DNA from: Neptunomonas concharum
GTDB taxonomy: Bacteria > Pseudomonadota > Gammaproteobacteria > Pseudomonadales > Balneatricaceae
Direction of reading: 5' to 3'
DNA: 64,000 nucleotides
Assembly (NCBI RefSeq): GCF_008630635.1
Contig: NZ_CP043869.1
Span: 1,798,001-1,862,000, forward strand
A program made the position numbers and the translations under genes. Positions 7,843-16,745 of the stretch are shown in pieces. The notes beneath the pieces are model-generated. The model worked only from the letters and a program-made list of their open reading frames with translations, was not told the origin of the DNA and did no database searches. Each line of letters begins with the position of its first letter. Position 1 is the first letter of the stretch.

Positions 7843-10533
7843 ATGCCGTTATTCGATGCACCACTGACACTCAAGCCGAAGAAACCCAAGCCAATGATAA
7901 AAACGTCTGATTTTTTCCGCCAAATACGTCAAGAATATGATGGTTTTCTGCGGTCACAGCAACAACGCTTCCCTAGTGAAGAAACCCTAAAAATCGACCT
8001 GCATTGTCATGATTACAACAGTGATGTACCCGATGAATTATGGGGACGACTGTTAAACCTCCCCGAAACCTGGCTGCCCACAGAACAGCTCGCACAAACA
8101 CTGAGCAGAAATGGCGCCGACGTTATCACCGTTACCAACCACAATAACGCACGCTCTTGCTGGGCATTAAAGGACAAAGGCGAAGATATATTAGTGGGCA
8201 CAGAGTTTACCTGTCACTTTCCTGACTCCACCCTGAGTATTCATGTATTAACCTACGGCTTTACACCGACGCAGGAACAACAACTCAACACCTTGCGCCA
8301 TGACATCTTCGATTTTGTACGCTTTACCCGCCTGCACAACTTAGTCACAGTATTACCGCACCCGCTGTTTTTCTACACTCACGACCAAAAGCCCGACCTT
8401 AGCATACTGGAAAAATTTGCTGTGCTGTTCCAGCGCTTTGAAGTGTTAAACGGGCAACGGGGCTACTGGCAAAACCTGCTAACGCTGAGATGGGTAGAAA
8501 GCTTAACCCCAGAGCGAATCGATTATTACGCAAAAAAACACCAGCTCGACCCCTTTGAATTTTGTGAGAATCCCTATCAAAAATCGATGACAGGTGGATC
8601 AGATGACCACAACGGTATCTTTGCCGGGCGCACAGGCACACTGGTGCATATCCCTGATCTAGCCAACCGCCTGAAACATACCTCACGTGCAACACTGGTG
8701 CTAGACGCCATCCGCGAAGGCCGCACCACCCCCTATGGCGAGTTAGGAGAAGAAGAAAAACTCACGGTGACCTTTCTCGATTATTTCTCGCAAGTTGCCA
8801 TCCACATGCAAGACCCCGGCTTACTACGCATGATGCTGCACAAAGGCAGCCTACAAGATAAGCTGATGTGTCTTGGCGTAAGCAACGCCATGCAGGAACT
8901 CAAACGTCATAAATATACGCTCACCTTCCTTAAAACCTTCCATGAATCACTCTCTGGCACCAAACCTGCTTTACTGACCAGTTTAGGTGTCAGCAAAGAG
9001 TTTAAACCTGCGCTCAAGGTGATCAAACAGATAGCCAAAACACAACGTAAACACCCTGAACGCTTCTTAGAGACCATTCGCGAGGCGATACCTGAGCTTT
9101 ATCAGGTCGTTACCCACATCTTTTTTGACCGGCTCAATCAACATCTGGAAAAAATGGACAAAGGCCATCTAGCCGAACTCACCACCGATGAACTGGTACG
9201 CCGCTTTGAAATCCCTACCCAATTCCGTGCTCTGTTTAGCGCAGAAAAGAGCGTAGCACCCAAAGATATTACCCAGCTCAACCTATCAAAAATGCTGGAT
9301 GAATTGACGTTTCCTGCACTGGCATCAGGCGTCGTCATGGGAGCCGCCTTTACTGCCAGCCAAGTGATTTATAACAACCGTGAGTTCCTAAACGAACTGG
9401 CCGATACCCTAGGCAAAGCGCAGCACCCGCAAAAAGCCTTATGGCTAACCGATACCTTTGCAGACCACAACGGTGTTTCCTCCGTACTCCAAAGCACCCT
9501 GATAGAGATACAAAACCACGACTACCCCATTGATATACTCACCTGCCACCCCGACCTAGCACCCCAAGATCATCTGGTTGTTGTGCGCCCTGTCTCCAGC
9601 TTTAAAGTCCAAAGCTTAGGCCAGCAAGCCTTTTATATCCCTGATATACTCGAACTACAGCGGATATTTGAACAAGGCGGCTATGACCGTATTATCTGCT
9701 CAACCGAACTACTCATGGGCGCGATAGCCCTCTATCTAAAAAAAGCCTTCTCTGTGCCCGCATACTTCTTTATGCATACCGACTGGATGGAGTTTATCCA
9801 GCGCACCACCCAGTTAAACCACCACGAATCTGATCGCATACGCCGTTTATTACGCGCATTCTACGCCCAATTTGAAGGCATCTTCACCCTGAATAAAGAA
9901 CATCAAGCCTGGCTGACCAGCCCAGAAATGGACCTCCCCGAATCAAACGTAAAACTCACCCAACATTGGGCCGACAACGTATTTACCGAACAAAAACCGG
10001 ATCTACTCACCCTAAACCGCCACCCAATACTGCTCTACGTAGGCCGCTTAAGCGAAGAAAAAGGCGTATACGACTTAATCGATGTATACCAAACCGTTAA
10101 GCGGAACAACCCACAAGCAGAACTCTGGTTTGCAGGCACCGGCCCCGCCGAAGTACAGCTAAAAGCTCAACTACCCGACGCTCAATTTTTAGGCTGGGTC
10201 GACAAAAAAGACCTACCCGCACTCTATCAAAAAACCGACCTGCTCTTGCTACCCTCACGCTTTGATACCTTTGGCTGTGTCGTACTCGAAGCGCTAAGCT
10301 GCGGCCTGCCAGTCGTTGCTTACAACTGCAAAGGCCCTAAAGACATCATCGAGCATAACGTTAGCGGCTATCTGGTAGACAATAGCGAAGCGATGGCCAG
10401 CACCATCAACCAGCATCTACAAAACACAGACAAGCACCAATCGATGAGACAAGCCGCCTACGGCCAAAGCCAAACCTACAGCAGCGAACGCATCATGCAC
10501 ACCCTTATGGCCGATATGAAGCTGACAATATGA
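7843..10533 (+). CDS. PHP-domain / GT4 glycosyltransferase fusion
   Basis: An 896-residue two-part protein. The N-terminal part (about 50-300) is a PHP-type metal-dependent phosphoesterase domain: DLHCHD (His54, His56), TVTNHNN, GTEFTCH, LPHPLFF and GGSDDHNG supply the expected His/Asp/Glu metal ligands. The C-terminal part (about 540-896) is a group-1 glycosyltransferase: LYVGRLSEEKG near residue 727 and an E-x7-E-like stretch FGCVVLEALSCGLPVVAY near 810 fit a GT-B nucleotide-sugar enzyme. The middle is helical and unrecognised. Neither signal peptide nor membrane helix is evident. The start is uncertain: ATG at 7843 has AGG almost touching it, and an in-frame ATG at 7894 is possible. Acceptor and role are unknown, perhaps glycolipid or surface glycan. 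Confidence 0.85.
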   Translation: MPLFDAPLTLKPKKPKPMIKTSDFFRQIRQEYDGFLRSQQQRFPSEETLKIDLHCHDYNSDVPDELWGRLLNLPETWLPTEQLAQTLSRNGADVITVTNHNNARSCWALKDKGEDILVGTEFTCHFPDSTLSIHVLTYGFTPTQEQQLNTLRHDIFDFVRFTRLHNLVTVLPHPLFFYTHDQKPDLSILEKFAVLFQRFEVLNGQRGYWQNLLTLRWVESLTPERIDYYAKKHQLDPFEFCENPYQKSMTGGSDDHNGIFAGRTGTLVHIPDLANRLKHTSRATLVLDAIREGRTTPYGELGEEEKLTVTFLDYFSQVAIHMQDPGLLRMMLHKGSLQDKLMCLGVSNAMQELKRHKYTLTFLKTFHESLSGTKPALLTSLGVSKEFKPALKVIKQIAKTQRKHPERFLETIREAIPELYQVVTHIFFDRLNQHLEKMDKGHLAELTTDELVRRFEIPTQFRALFSAEKSVAPKDITQLNLSKMLDELTFPALASGVVMGAAFTASQVIYNNREFLNELADTLGKAQHPQKALWLTDTFADHNGVSSVLQSTLIEIQNHDYPIDILTCHPDLAPQDHLVVVRPVSSFKVQSLGQQAFYIPDILELQRIFEQGGYDRIICSTELLMGAIALYLKKAFSVPAYFFMHTDWMEFIQRTTQLNHHESDRIRRLLRAFYAQFEGIFTLNKEHQAWLTSPEMDLPESNVKLTQHWADNVFTEQKPDLLTLNRHPILLYVGRLSEEKGVYDLIDVYQTVKRNNPQAELWFAGTGPAEVQLKAQLPDAQFLGWVDKKDLPALYQKTDLLLLPSRFDTFGCVVLEALSCGLPVVAYNCKGPKDIIEHNVSGYLVDNSEAMASTINQHLQNTDKHQSMRQAAYGQSQTYSSERIMHTLMADMKLTI

Positions 10534-10671
10534 TTGCCACCTTTTAGTAGAAGGCGGCTTGCAAACACGCCAGAAGTGGGTTAAATCAGTTAGTTAGAAT
10601 CATGAATGACAGGCCTATAGACGCCAGTAGATTGGATTCGCATATAGGGTTGTTATGTTTTGGGTAAGTGA

Positions 10672-11520
10672 ATGAGAAAATTCAAATGTTATTGGTTATT
10701 GAACTCTGTCCAATCTACTATCAAAGACGAGCATATTTGTGGTTACCATGTGTGCGATAGTTCACAGATTGTAAACGAGAGAAGCTCACTAGGGGCTGAT
10801 GGAAGACGATTCTTTGACGTGTTGCAACAATCTACTGGGCTTTACAATCATTCGTTATGGGTATTTAGGGACGATGAATTTCAAAGCCAGGAAGAAGCAA
10901 ATTCATTTAGTGATATATTCAGGGTCGTTGCTGAATCGTACTACAATTTTGGGGCGTCATCCTCAGGATTAATAATTGTAGATTCGAACTCAAATGAGAT
11001 TATTACAATACAACCTCCTCAAGTAGAAGCTTACCAATCAATAAAACTCGATACTGTTAACGAAGATGATCTGACACGAATTTTCAAGTTGTCAGAAAAG
11101 TTACGCTCGATCAACAGAGAAAAGACTAACTGTTTTTTTTCAATTCTTGACTACCTAAGAGATATCAGAGCATCTCCCTCATTTGTTGGTGAATTAGCAT
11201 TATGGTCGTTTGTAGAACATTATTGGGCTCAAAACCGAAGCGGGAATACCGATATCTATAAAAGTCTAAAGTCGCTCTTAGAAGAAGTTTATATAGATAA
11301 GCAGGATAGGAAAGATTTTAACTTACTTGTAAGAAGTGTAGGACACGATTTGGGAAAATCATATAATGAACATATCCTCCGAAATATACTAGCTCATGGA
11401 AAGCATATGACATTGAAAGAAAACTGGACTGAAAATAACTGGAATAACTTCAACAAGGTTCATGAGCAATTGCTTTCAATAGTGCTAATTGGTATCGAAA
11501 AGAGAATATACGCAGCATGA
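10672..11520 (+). CDS. Unknown protein with HEPN-type R-x4-H motif
   Basis: No family recognised over the full 282 residues. The A+T-rich codon use differs from flanking core genes. The C-terminal third is helical and contains ILRNILAHGK (Arg237, His242), the R-x4-H signature of HEPN RNase/Abi domains, preceded by helices (FFSILDYLRDI, GELALWSFVEHYW) of the kind seen in ApeA-like HEPN proteins. The N-terminal half looks alpha/beta and may be a sensor. There is no operon partner. Function as a ribonuclease or abortive-infection factor is inference from one motif. Confidence 0.6.
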   Translation: MRKFKCYWLLNSVQSTIKDEHICGYHVCDSSQIVNERSSLGADGRRFFDVLQQSTGLYNHSLWVFRDDEFQSQEEANSFSDIFRVVAESYYNFGASSSGLIIVDSNSNEIITIQPPQVEAYQSIKLDTVNEDDLTRIFKLSEKLRSINREKTNCFFSILDYLRDIRASPSFVGELALWSFVEHYWAQNRSGNTDIYKSLKSLLEEVYIDKQDRKDFNLLVRSVGHDLGKSYNEHILRNILAHGKHMTLKENWTENNWNNFNKVHEQLLSIVLIGIEKRIYAA

Positions 11521-12274
11521 GTACCAATTTAATCGAATCGTAGAGTTTCTGAACGATATTAGACTGTTCAAGCCAAAGCAAAACCATGGTGAAATCTAAC
11601 TTAGCCATTGAGGGCTATTTATGTTTTTTTAAGATTGGGGCTTGGCGAAATATTTGGTATAGCTATACAAGAGTTATATAATCTCTATCACAGATATCAT
11701 TATTTTCCCCAAAAGAATCAGTATGAGGTAATGACTTGCTTGTCAACCTACCAGATCGATAGGCGCTATCATCTGAAATTGCAGCATAAATGCCTGATGT
11801 AGCGTCGATTACTGGAGTTCGTGGCTTTGTTACATAACCAAGACGAAGGTCACAACGGTAACCACTAGACTTACTAACGAGAGCAATAGGTCTTGGCCTT
11901 TGTAGCCACGATCAGTTAAACTTCAGCAAAAGGACTTTACTCTACAGGATGCAACGGATGGCACACCTCAAACACTATTACAACCACCAACAAACTCAAA
12001 TAATCCCTCTACCTCTTTCAAATAAGGCATCAATAACCTTACCGCAAAAAAGGAGTACCGCTCGCCTAACGGATAACTCATATGTAAGGGTTAACTATCT
12101 ATAATCACGTAGGTGAGAGCATCCATGGAAAAATATAAATACATGATATAACCGCAACAAATTTATTAGTTTAATTTTTATATTTACCCTTAAAGAATTA
12201 AATGGACGCTGCGATTATAGCTCGCATAAGCATAAAGCATTACACAAGTTATAAATCAATACAGGAAGTAAAAC
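11521..12274 (+). other. 754-base intergenic A+T-rich stretch
   Basis: No convincing gene. A 64-codon plus-strand frame at 11608-11802 has no Shine-Dalgarno site and low-complexity composition. On the minus strand a stop-free stretch of about 83 codons (11663-11911) has protein-like composition but no usable start codon, so it may be a decayed gene or chance. The last 120 bases before 12275 are very A+T rich and likely contain the promoter of the carbonic anhydrase gene. Confidence 0.5.
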
Positions 12275-13135
12275 ATGAATTCAAGAATTCTTTTTATTTT
12301 AACCGTAGCGGCATGTACGCCACTCAGTATAGCCGCCAAAGAAGCCCATTCTGAAGCTCCCGTTTTGGTAGCTGATAGCATCATAGCTCAGCAGCGCCAA
12401 GCACTGGCGGAAGCCACCAAGGGAAAAGGTTTTGGGCCCCAATCACCACGGGATATCAATCAGGTTAGCGGTACAAATGCGCGGTCTTTTAATCAAGCAC
12501 CGCCTTATACTGAAATGAATTTATGTGATATCCACTTCCATAAAAATGCTGAGCATAAAGGCGGGGAATTCACCCTATATGCGGGAAATGGTGATGGCCA
12601 AGGGTATGGAAGTGGTTATCGATATTCGGGGACGTTGTCAGAGGCTGAGCTGACTCCAACGGATTATGAAATTTGCCCAAGTAAGCATGGTAGCCTGAAG
12701 CCAGGTGATACAATAGAACTTCATTATGTCCACTCATCCACTCAGGCAGTGCCTGGACCAACGCTGGGTACATGCCTAAGTGAGGCAATCGCAAATCCCC
12801 AATTACGCGTAGAGGCTCAGGTCTTTGTCTTGGTAAATGACAGTGACGCTAGTGATTTTTCAGACCTGACAAAACACGGCCTTAAAAACGGATACCACCA
12901 AGCTCTCAATATTCCTTCCGATACTGGGACACCGATACAATACGAGGGATCCACCACCGGTCCTTCTTACAACACGAAAGGCTCACCCTTTCAAGTTAGC
13001 TGGAGTGTTCGTCCCAAAGTAGCTAAGGTGAATGCAGCATCCGTCGGAAAATGGTGCGAAGGTAATGAGTTTAAAGAAGATCACGCACACGGCGTAAGAA
13101 ACCTTGTAGTTAACCCAGATCTTCTATCAAGATAA
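12275..13135 (+). CDS. Delta-class carbonic anhydrase, exported
   Basis: Predicted periplasmic CO2 hydratase. The signal peptide (about 1-21, ending SIAAK) precedes a mature domain with the blocks recalled from bacterial delta-class enzymes: KGFGPQSPRDI, NLCDIHFHKNAEHKGGEF (histidines suited to Zn binding), HYVHSS and NEDHAHGVRNLVVNP near the C-terminus (here KEDHAHGVRN). Paired cysteines (Cys in NLCDI, EICPSK, GTCLSE, KWCEG) suggest disulfides, as expected for an exported protein. Length 286 is as expected. It stands alone, with an AGGAAG site before the ATG. The delta class was first described in diatoms; bacterial members are known but less studied. Confidence 0.87.
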   Translation: MNSRILFILTVAACTPLSIAAKEAHSEAPVLVADSIIAQQRQALAEATKGKGFGPQSPRDINQVSGTNARSFNQAPPYTEMNLCDIHFHKNAEHKGGEFTLYAGNGDGQGYGSGYRYSGTLSEAELTPTDYEICPSKHGSLKPGDTIELHYVHSSTQAVPGPTLGTCLSEAIANPQLRVEAQVFVLVNDSDASDFSDLTKHGLKNGYHQALNIPSDTGTPIQYEGSTTGPSYNTKGSPFQVSWSVRPKVAKVNAASVGKWCEGNEFKEDHAHGVRNLVVNPDLLSR

Positions 13136-13298
13136 TAACTTTATCCTACGGGGTATAACAGATGATACAAACTATCAGCAAGCTAAAACATGCCCTTTGG
13201 GTTAGGCATAAACTAAGAACGAAGAAGAGCTGTATATATGAGGATTTTTATACATTGATACCCAAACTAAAGGTTCATTATAGAAAAAGGAGAATAGC

Positions 13299-14015
13299 TT
13301 GAAAAACTTGCTTCCTATACTATTAGTATTTTTTTCGACTTATGTTGAAGCAAATATCGACTTTAGAAATCCTATTAGGAACTATATAAATATTAAAGAG
13401 TCTTGGAATATATTCTATGAAGAAGACATGCAAAAAACAGACCCTGAACTAACTAAAAACTCATTAATCAAACTACAAGATATACTTAAAAAAGTTGAAA
13501 AAAACCTACCTAAACATTCCATTAAAAAACTTAAAAGATTAAAAATCTTTCTATTATGGGGAGAAAAATCCCCAAAAGGAGGGTTAAATAGTGGGATGAG
13601 ATATGTTAGACAAGGTGAAACGATAACACGGCTACATTATGATGCAAGATGGGAAAATTCTATAGTAATCTATAGTGCTGAAAACTTAATGTATTTAACA
13701 GAAATGTGGGCAAAAAAGGCTATAGTTCATGAACTGGCACATGCGTGGCACATTATGCACTGGCCTGAAAAACATAGAGCTATAGTAACACCTTGGAAAC
13801 ATGCTAAAGAGAAAAATTTATATAGAAATGTAAGAGACTACAAAAATAGAATAAAGCCTGAAGCATATGCGCTTAAGAACAACCTAGAGTACTTTGCCGA
13901 ATTATCAGCGATGTACTTTGTTGGTGGTGATTATTTTCCTTACGAACGAAGAAAATTAACCAAATACGATCCTGAAGGAGTAAAAATGGTTAAGGAACTA
14001 TGGAACGTTAGATAG
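13299..14015 (+). CDS. Exported HExxH zinc metallopeptidase-like protein
   Basis: Family not recognised. A short signal peptide (residues 1-18, VEA cleavage) is followed by a lysine-rich helical region and a gluzincin-like catalytic site: AIVHELAHAWH (HELAH at 144-148) with downstream EYFAELSAMYF, where Glu197 or Glu201 could be the third zinc ligand. This arrangement resembles small secreted zinc peptidases of unknown substrate. The TTG start at 13299 is chosen because AAAGGAGA lies 6-8 bases upstream. Very A+T-rich codon use unlike the neighbours suggests acquisition by transfer. No immunity or partner gene is adjacent. Confidence 0.72.
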   Translation: MKNLLPILLVFFSTYVEANIDFRNPIRNYINIKESWNIFYEEDMQKTDPELTKNSLIKLQDILKKVEKNLPKHSIKKLKRLKIFLLWGEKSPKGGLNSGMRYVRQGETITRLHYDARWENSIVIYSAENLMYLTEMWAKKAIVHELAHAWHIMHWPEKHRAIVTPWKHAKEKNLYRNVRDYKNRIKPEAYALKNNLEYFAELSAMYFVGGDYFPYERRKLTKYDPEGVKMVKELWNVR

Positions 14016-14264
14016 CATAATACAGAGTTCACTAACTGGATTACTAAGAATGTTTCTAGCTGCGTTATTTGATACAGAAAGCCGGTTCTGTTGCACTAGA
14101 TCTTTCCATATTTCCCTCCACTCTGCTAAGCCTAGTGCGTAGTAGAGCGGAGTTTCATCTATTCTTATGCTACTTATTAAATTTCAGTATTGTTTCAACC
14201 AAAATTACCAACAGGATACAAGGCATATATGACTAGTTTATTTTTTAATAATAGGACCTTTACC

Positions 14265-14786
14265 CTACCTCAGTAAACCTAACTTTGATTCCAGCCGAGT
14301 TAACAGCGCAGCGCTATCGATAGCGTCATCATTTAACCCCTCTAGTAGTGTCATAAAATACACATCCATTATTAGATCAGCATATAAGCGCTGCTCTTCG
14401 TTGTTGTTGACTAGGAGTGACTTAAATGCATTGAGTTGTGGATCAAGAGATTGGCTTTGCCATAGCAATGCTTTAAACAGTGCTTTACTAAACTCCCTTT
14501 GGGATAGATAGAATGGGTAGAGCGCATGGGCGTAATGGAGTAGCCGCTCGGTGGGGCTTGTACTTTGATCGGATTGGCTGGCTTGCTGCAGCAACGTAGC
14601 CAGCTTGCCTTCTAAACCGGCTTTAAGAAGATCCAGTTTATTGGGAAAATGACTAAACACCGTACCTGTCGCCACCTGTGCGTGAGCCGCTATATCACGG
14701 GTAGTGGTTTGCTCGTAACCTTTTTCTGTAAATAGCTGCCAAGCAGTACCGAGTATTTTTGCCTTAGTTTGCGCGCGTTTGGTCAC
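14265..14786 (-). CDS. TetR-family transcriptional regulator
   Basis: One-component repressor of 173 residues. The N-terminal helix-turn-helix (about 8-55: AKILGTAWQLFTEKGYEQTTTRDIAAHA, then VATGTVFSHFPNKLDLL) is canonical; the C-terminal ligand domain is unclassified. It starts at GTG with CAGGAG upstream. It is divergent from the DUF2867 gene, and a 12-bp palindrome lies in the shared 129-base region inside that gene's promoter, so local control is likely. The inducer is not predictable. Confidence 0.9.
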   Translation of the reverse strand: MTKRAQTKAKILGTAWQLFTEKGYEQTTTRDIAAHAQVATGTVFSHFPNKLDLLKAGLEGKLATLLQQASQSDQSTSPTERLLHYAHALYPFYLSQREFSKALFKALLWQSQSLDPQLNAFKSLLVNNNEEQRLYADLIMDVYFMTLLEGLNDDAIDSAALLTRLESKLGLLR

Positions 14787-14848
14787 GTTTTTACTCCTGA
14801 ATCACATACACCATTAAATCAATTTTGTTATGGCGTTAAAAGATTAAG

Positions 14849-14877
14849 TTGAAAATTGAGCGCGCTCATTTTATGAT
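14849..14877 (+). promoter_or_regulatory. Sigma-70-like promoter of the DUF2867 gene
   Basis: TTGAAA (14849-14854) and TATGAT (14872-14877) are separated by exactly 17 bases, about 40 bases before the DUF2867 ATG. The palindrome TGAGCGCGCTCA fills the spacer. Confidence 0.65.
14857..14868. promoter_or_regulatory. Palindromic operator candidate for the TetR regulator
   Basis: TGAGCGCGCTCA is a perfect 12-bp palindrome with A/T-rich flanks, centred between the -35 and -10 elements in the tetR/DUF2867 divergent region. Location and symmetry are those expected for a TetR dimer blocking RNA polymerase. Confidence 0.65.
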
Positions 14878-14915
14878 GCGATTCCCTAATACAACACTAC
14901 CTCAGGAGAGCTAAA

Positions 14916-15413
14916 ATGGTATCGGAAATGGTGTTCCCGCCAGAAACCAAAATTAATGGCAAAGAGTCAGCATCCCATTATCGAGACGCCTTTAGGGTAA
15001 TAGTTAATAAACCAGAGCTCGAAGCAAGAGAGGTTTATCACAGCATCTTTGGCTTTTTACCAAAGCCCGTACAGCTCGCCTTAGCGTTGCGCAACGCGAT
15101 TGTTAAGCATTTGGGTTTTGCGGTAAGTAATACTGAAATGAGCCTCCCGCTCGAAGAGATAGCCATAGGGAAAAAAGCCGGATTTCTTACGATAGAGCAC
15201 GTCGACCCATCAGAAATTGTGTGTAGTGCGTATGAGCCTAATATGGATATGTGGCTATCCGTTTTAAAACTATCAGATCAAGAGTTTGCGGTTTCGACGT
15301 TAGTTAATTTAAAAACAAAAACGGGTAAGGTCTATATGACCATTATCAAGCCATTTCATAAGTTGATTGCTAAATACTGTATTAAACAAGCACTTAAAGC
15401 GGGCCGCATATAA
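14916..15413 (+). CDS. DUF2867-family protein
   Basis: A 165-residue protein recognised as DUF2867-like from its overall pattern (a DAFRV opening, FG(F)LPKPVQLALALRNAIVKHLG, and a C-terminal VYMTIIKPFHKLI block). Function is unknown; no signal peptide is seen. CAGGAG lies seven bases before the ATG. It is expressed from the promoter carrying the TetR-type palindrome and is divergent from that regulator, so it is probably induced by the regulator's ligand. It converges on the end of the cobalamin operon. Confidence 0.75.
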   Translation: MVSEMVFPPETKINGKESASHYRDAFRVIVNKPELEAREVYHSIFGFLPKPVQLALALRNAIVKHLGFAVSNTEMSLPLEEIAIGKKAGFLTIEHVDPSEIVCSAYEPNMDMWLSVLKLSDQEFAVSTLVNLKTKTGKVYMTIIKPFHKLIAKYCIKQALKAGRI

Positions 15414-15429
15414 CGGGTAGATCAATCAT

Positions 15430-16173
15430 TTACACGCTAAACGCCGCTACGGTTATCACCGTTAGTTCAACCATCGCAATCAGTGCGCCTGCTGTGTCGC
15501 CTGTTGTGCCTCCTAAGCGGGTAAGCATCGCTCGTCGCGCAAGATAGACAACTAACAGAACAGCCAAGATAATGAATGGCGCGAGTACCACACTTATAAT
15601 GCATACCCCCACTACCAGCCACTGTAGAGGTTTAATAGGCATATGGGAGATCATATGAGCAACGATGCCTTTGTCCCTCACGTAAGGGGTTGTAGCTAAT
15701 AAGCCAATGGCAGCGGTCCTTGCCAATGCGGGAGCAATCATCAGAGGGAGGAGTAGTTGATGATCGACCACCACGATGAGCGCAGCCCCCATCAAAAATA
15801 GGTATAAGATCAGCACAATAGCGCCTGTCGCACCAATGCAGGGGTCTTTCATAATACGTAAGCTTTTGGCTCGATCCCCTAAACCGCCCATCAAACCATC
15901 GCTACTATCTGCCAAACCGTCGAGGTGTAGCCCTCCTGTAATCACTACCCAGATAACCAACAGCATCGCTGCCATAAGCGGTGCCGAGGATATTAGATTC
16001 AACTGTAATAACAGCGCCAAACCAGCGCCCATACATAACCCAACCAATGGATAAAAGAGTAACGAGGCCGCTTGCACGTATTGGCTGGGATAGCGCTTAA
16101 AACGCACAGGAAGAATAGTAAGGAACTGTACCGCCACCAAAAACGCTTGTAGCGTTTGGCTGATTCTATTCAT
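15430..16173 (-). CDS. cobS: Adenosylcobinamide-GDP ribazoletransferase
   Basis: Inner-membrane cobalamin synthase joining adenosylcobinamide-GDP with alpha-ribazole (phosphate). The family motif GGLHLDGLADSSDGLMGG (about residues 80-97) supplies the acidic Mg-binding residues, and several hydrophobic helices surround it. Length 247 is normal. It is the last gene of the B12 operon, overlapping the phosphatase gene by eight bases. Confidence 0.95.
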   Translation of the reverse strand: MNRISQTLQAFLVAVQFLTILPVRFKRYPSQYVQAASLLFYPLVGLCMGAGLALLLQLNLISSAPLMAAMLLVIWVVITGGLHLDGLADSSDGLMGGLGDRAKSLRIMKDPCIGATGAIVLILYLFLMGAALIVVVDHQLLLPLMIAPALARTAAIGLLATTPYVRDKGIVAHMISHMPIKPLQWLVVGVCIISVVLAPFIILAVLLVVYLARRAMLTRLGGTTGDTAGALIAMVELTVITVAAFSV

Positions 16174-16726
16174 GGGTGGGTATCCTGAAGGTTTGGATTT
16201 TCCCGTGAGGCGAATTCATCGAGGCCATCTCTGATGCGGGTTTGGATTCTGTAATACATTGCAATGCTTTAATCACCCCACCATGAGTGATGAGCAAAAC
16301 CTTTGTATAGCCGCTTTGCTGAAGCTCCGCGATAAAGGCCTGAACACGGGCAAAAAATAGTGGCAATGGTTCCCCATTCGGGGGTGGGTATTGAATCGGA
16401 TCTTCCCAAAAGCGAGCTAAAGCATCAGGAGCTTCTAGATAGATTTCTGCTGCGGTTTTGCCATCCCAATCCCCAAAATCGTATTCCTGAATACGCGACT
16501 CTAAGGTGAGCAAAGTATCTGAACACCACTGCTGGGCAAAGCTATGACAGCGGATTAAGAGGGATGAGTAAACGGCATCATAGTCAGTAGGTGCTCTGAA
16601 CTTTAGAGCACTTTGCATTTGTAGCCACCCTGTTTCACTTAAGGGAGGGTCAGTTTTACCTAGGTAGCGTTGGCCAAATTCCGTTTCGCCGTGGCGTAAT
16701 GCGTCGATCACCAGAGCGTTGTTCAT
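16166..16726 (-). CDS. cobC: Alpha-ribazole phosphatase-like histidine phosphatase
   Basis: Histidine-phosphatase superfamily enzyme with the phospho-His motif ALRHGETEFGQRYLGKTDPP written here as LRHGETEFG near residue 11, a second catalytic His in LLITHGGVIKAL, and a conserved Glu. In the B12 operon it should dephosphorylate alpha-ribazole-5'-phosphate or adenosylcobalamin-5'-phosphate. An upstream ATG (16777) would run into cobT, while ATG at 16726 has AGAGGAG eight bases before it and is preferred. Confidence 0.9.
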   Translation of the reverse strand: MNNALVIDALRHGETEFGQRYLGKTDPPLSETGWLQMQSALKFRAPTDYDAVYSSLLIRCHSFAQQWCSDTLLTLESRIQEYDFGDWDGKTAAEIYLEAPDALARFWEDPIQYPPPNGEPLPLFFARVQAFIAELQQSGYTKVLLITHGGVIKALQCITESKPASEMASMNSPHGKIQTFRIPTHE

Positions 16727-16745
16727 GGGCTGACTCCTCTTTACC

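Noticed and set aside
11608-11802. 64-codon plus-strand frame after the HEPN-like gene
   Set aside because: No ribosome site, Tyr/Leu-rich low-complexity product, no recognised motif; likely chance in A+T-rich DNA.
11663-11911. Minus-strand stop-free stretch with protein-like composition (includes SSGYRCDLRLGYVTKPRTPV); another frame reads DRGYKGQDLL, like a transposase segment
   Set aside because: No start codon, no complete domain, no terminal inverted repeats; cannot be supported as an insertion-sequence remnant by eye. A translated search of this stretch would decide.
13998-14186. Minus-strand open stretch encoding IDETPLYYALGLAEWREIW
   Set aside because: Looks protein-like but overlaps the end of the metallopeptidase gene and has no start; chance or a very decayed fragment cannot be told apart.
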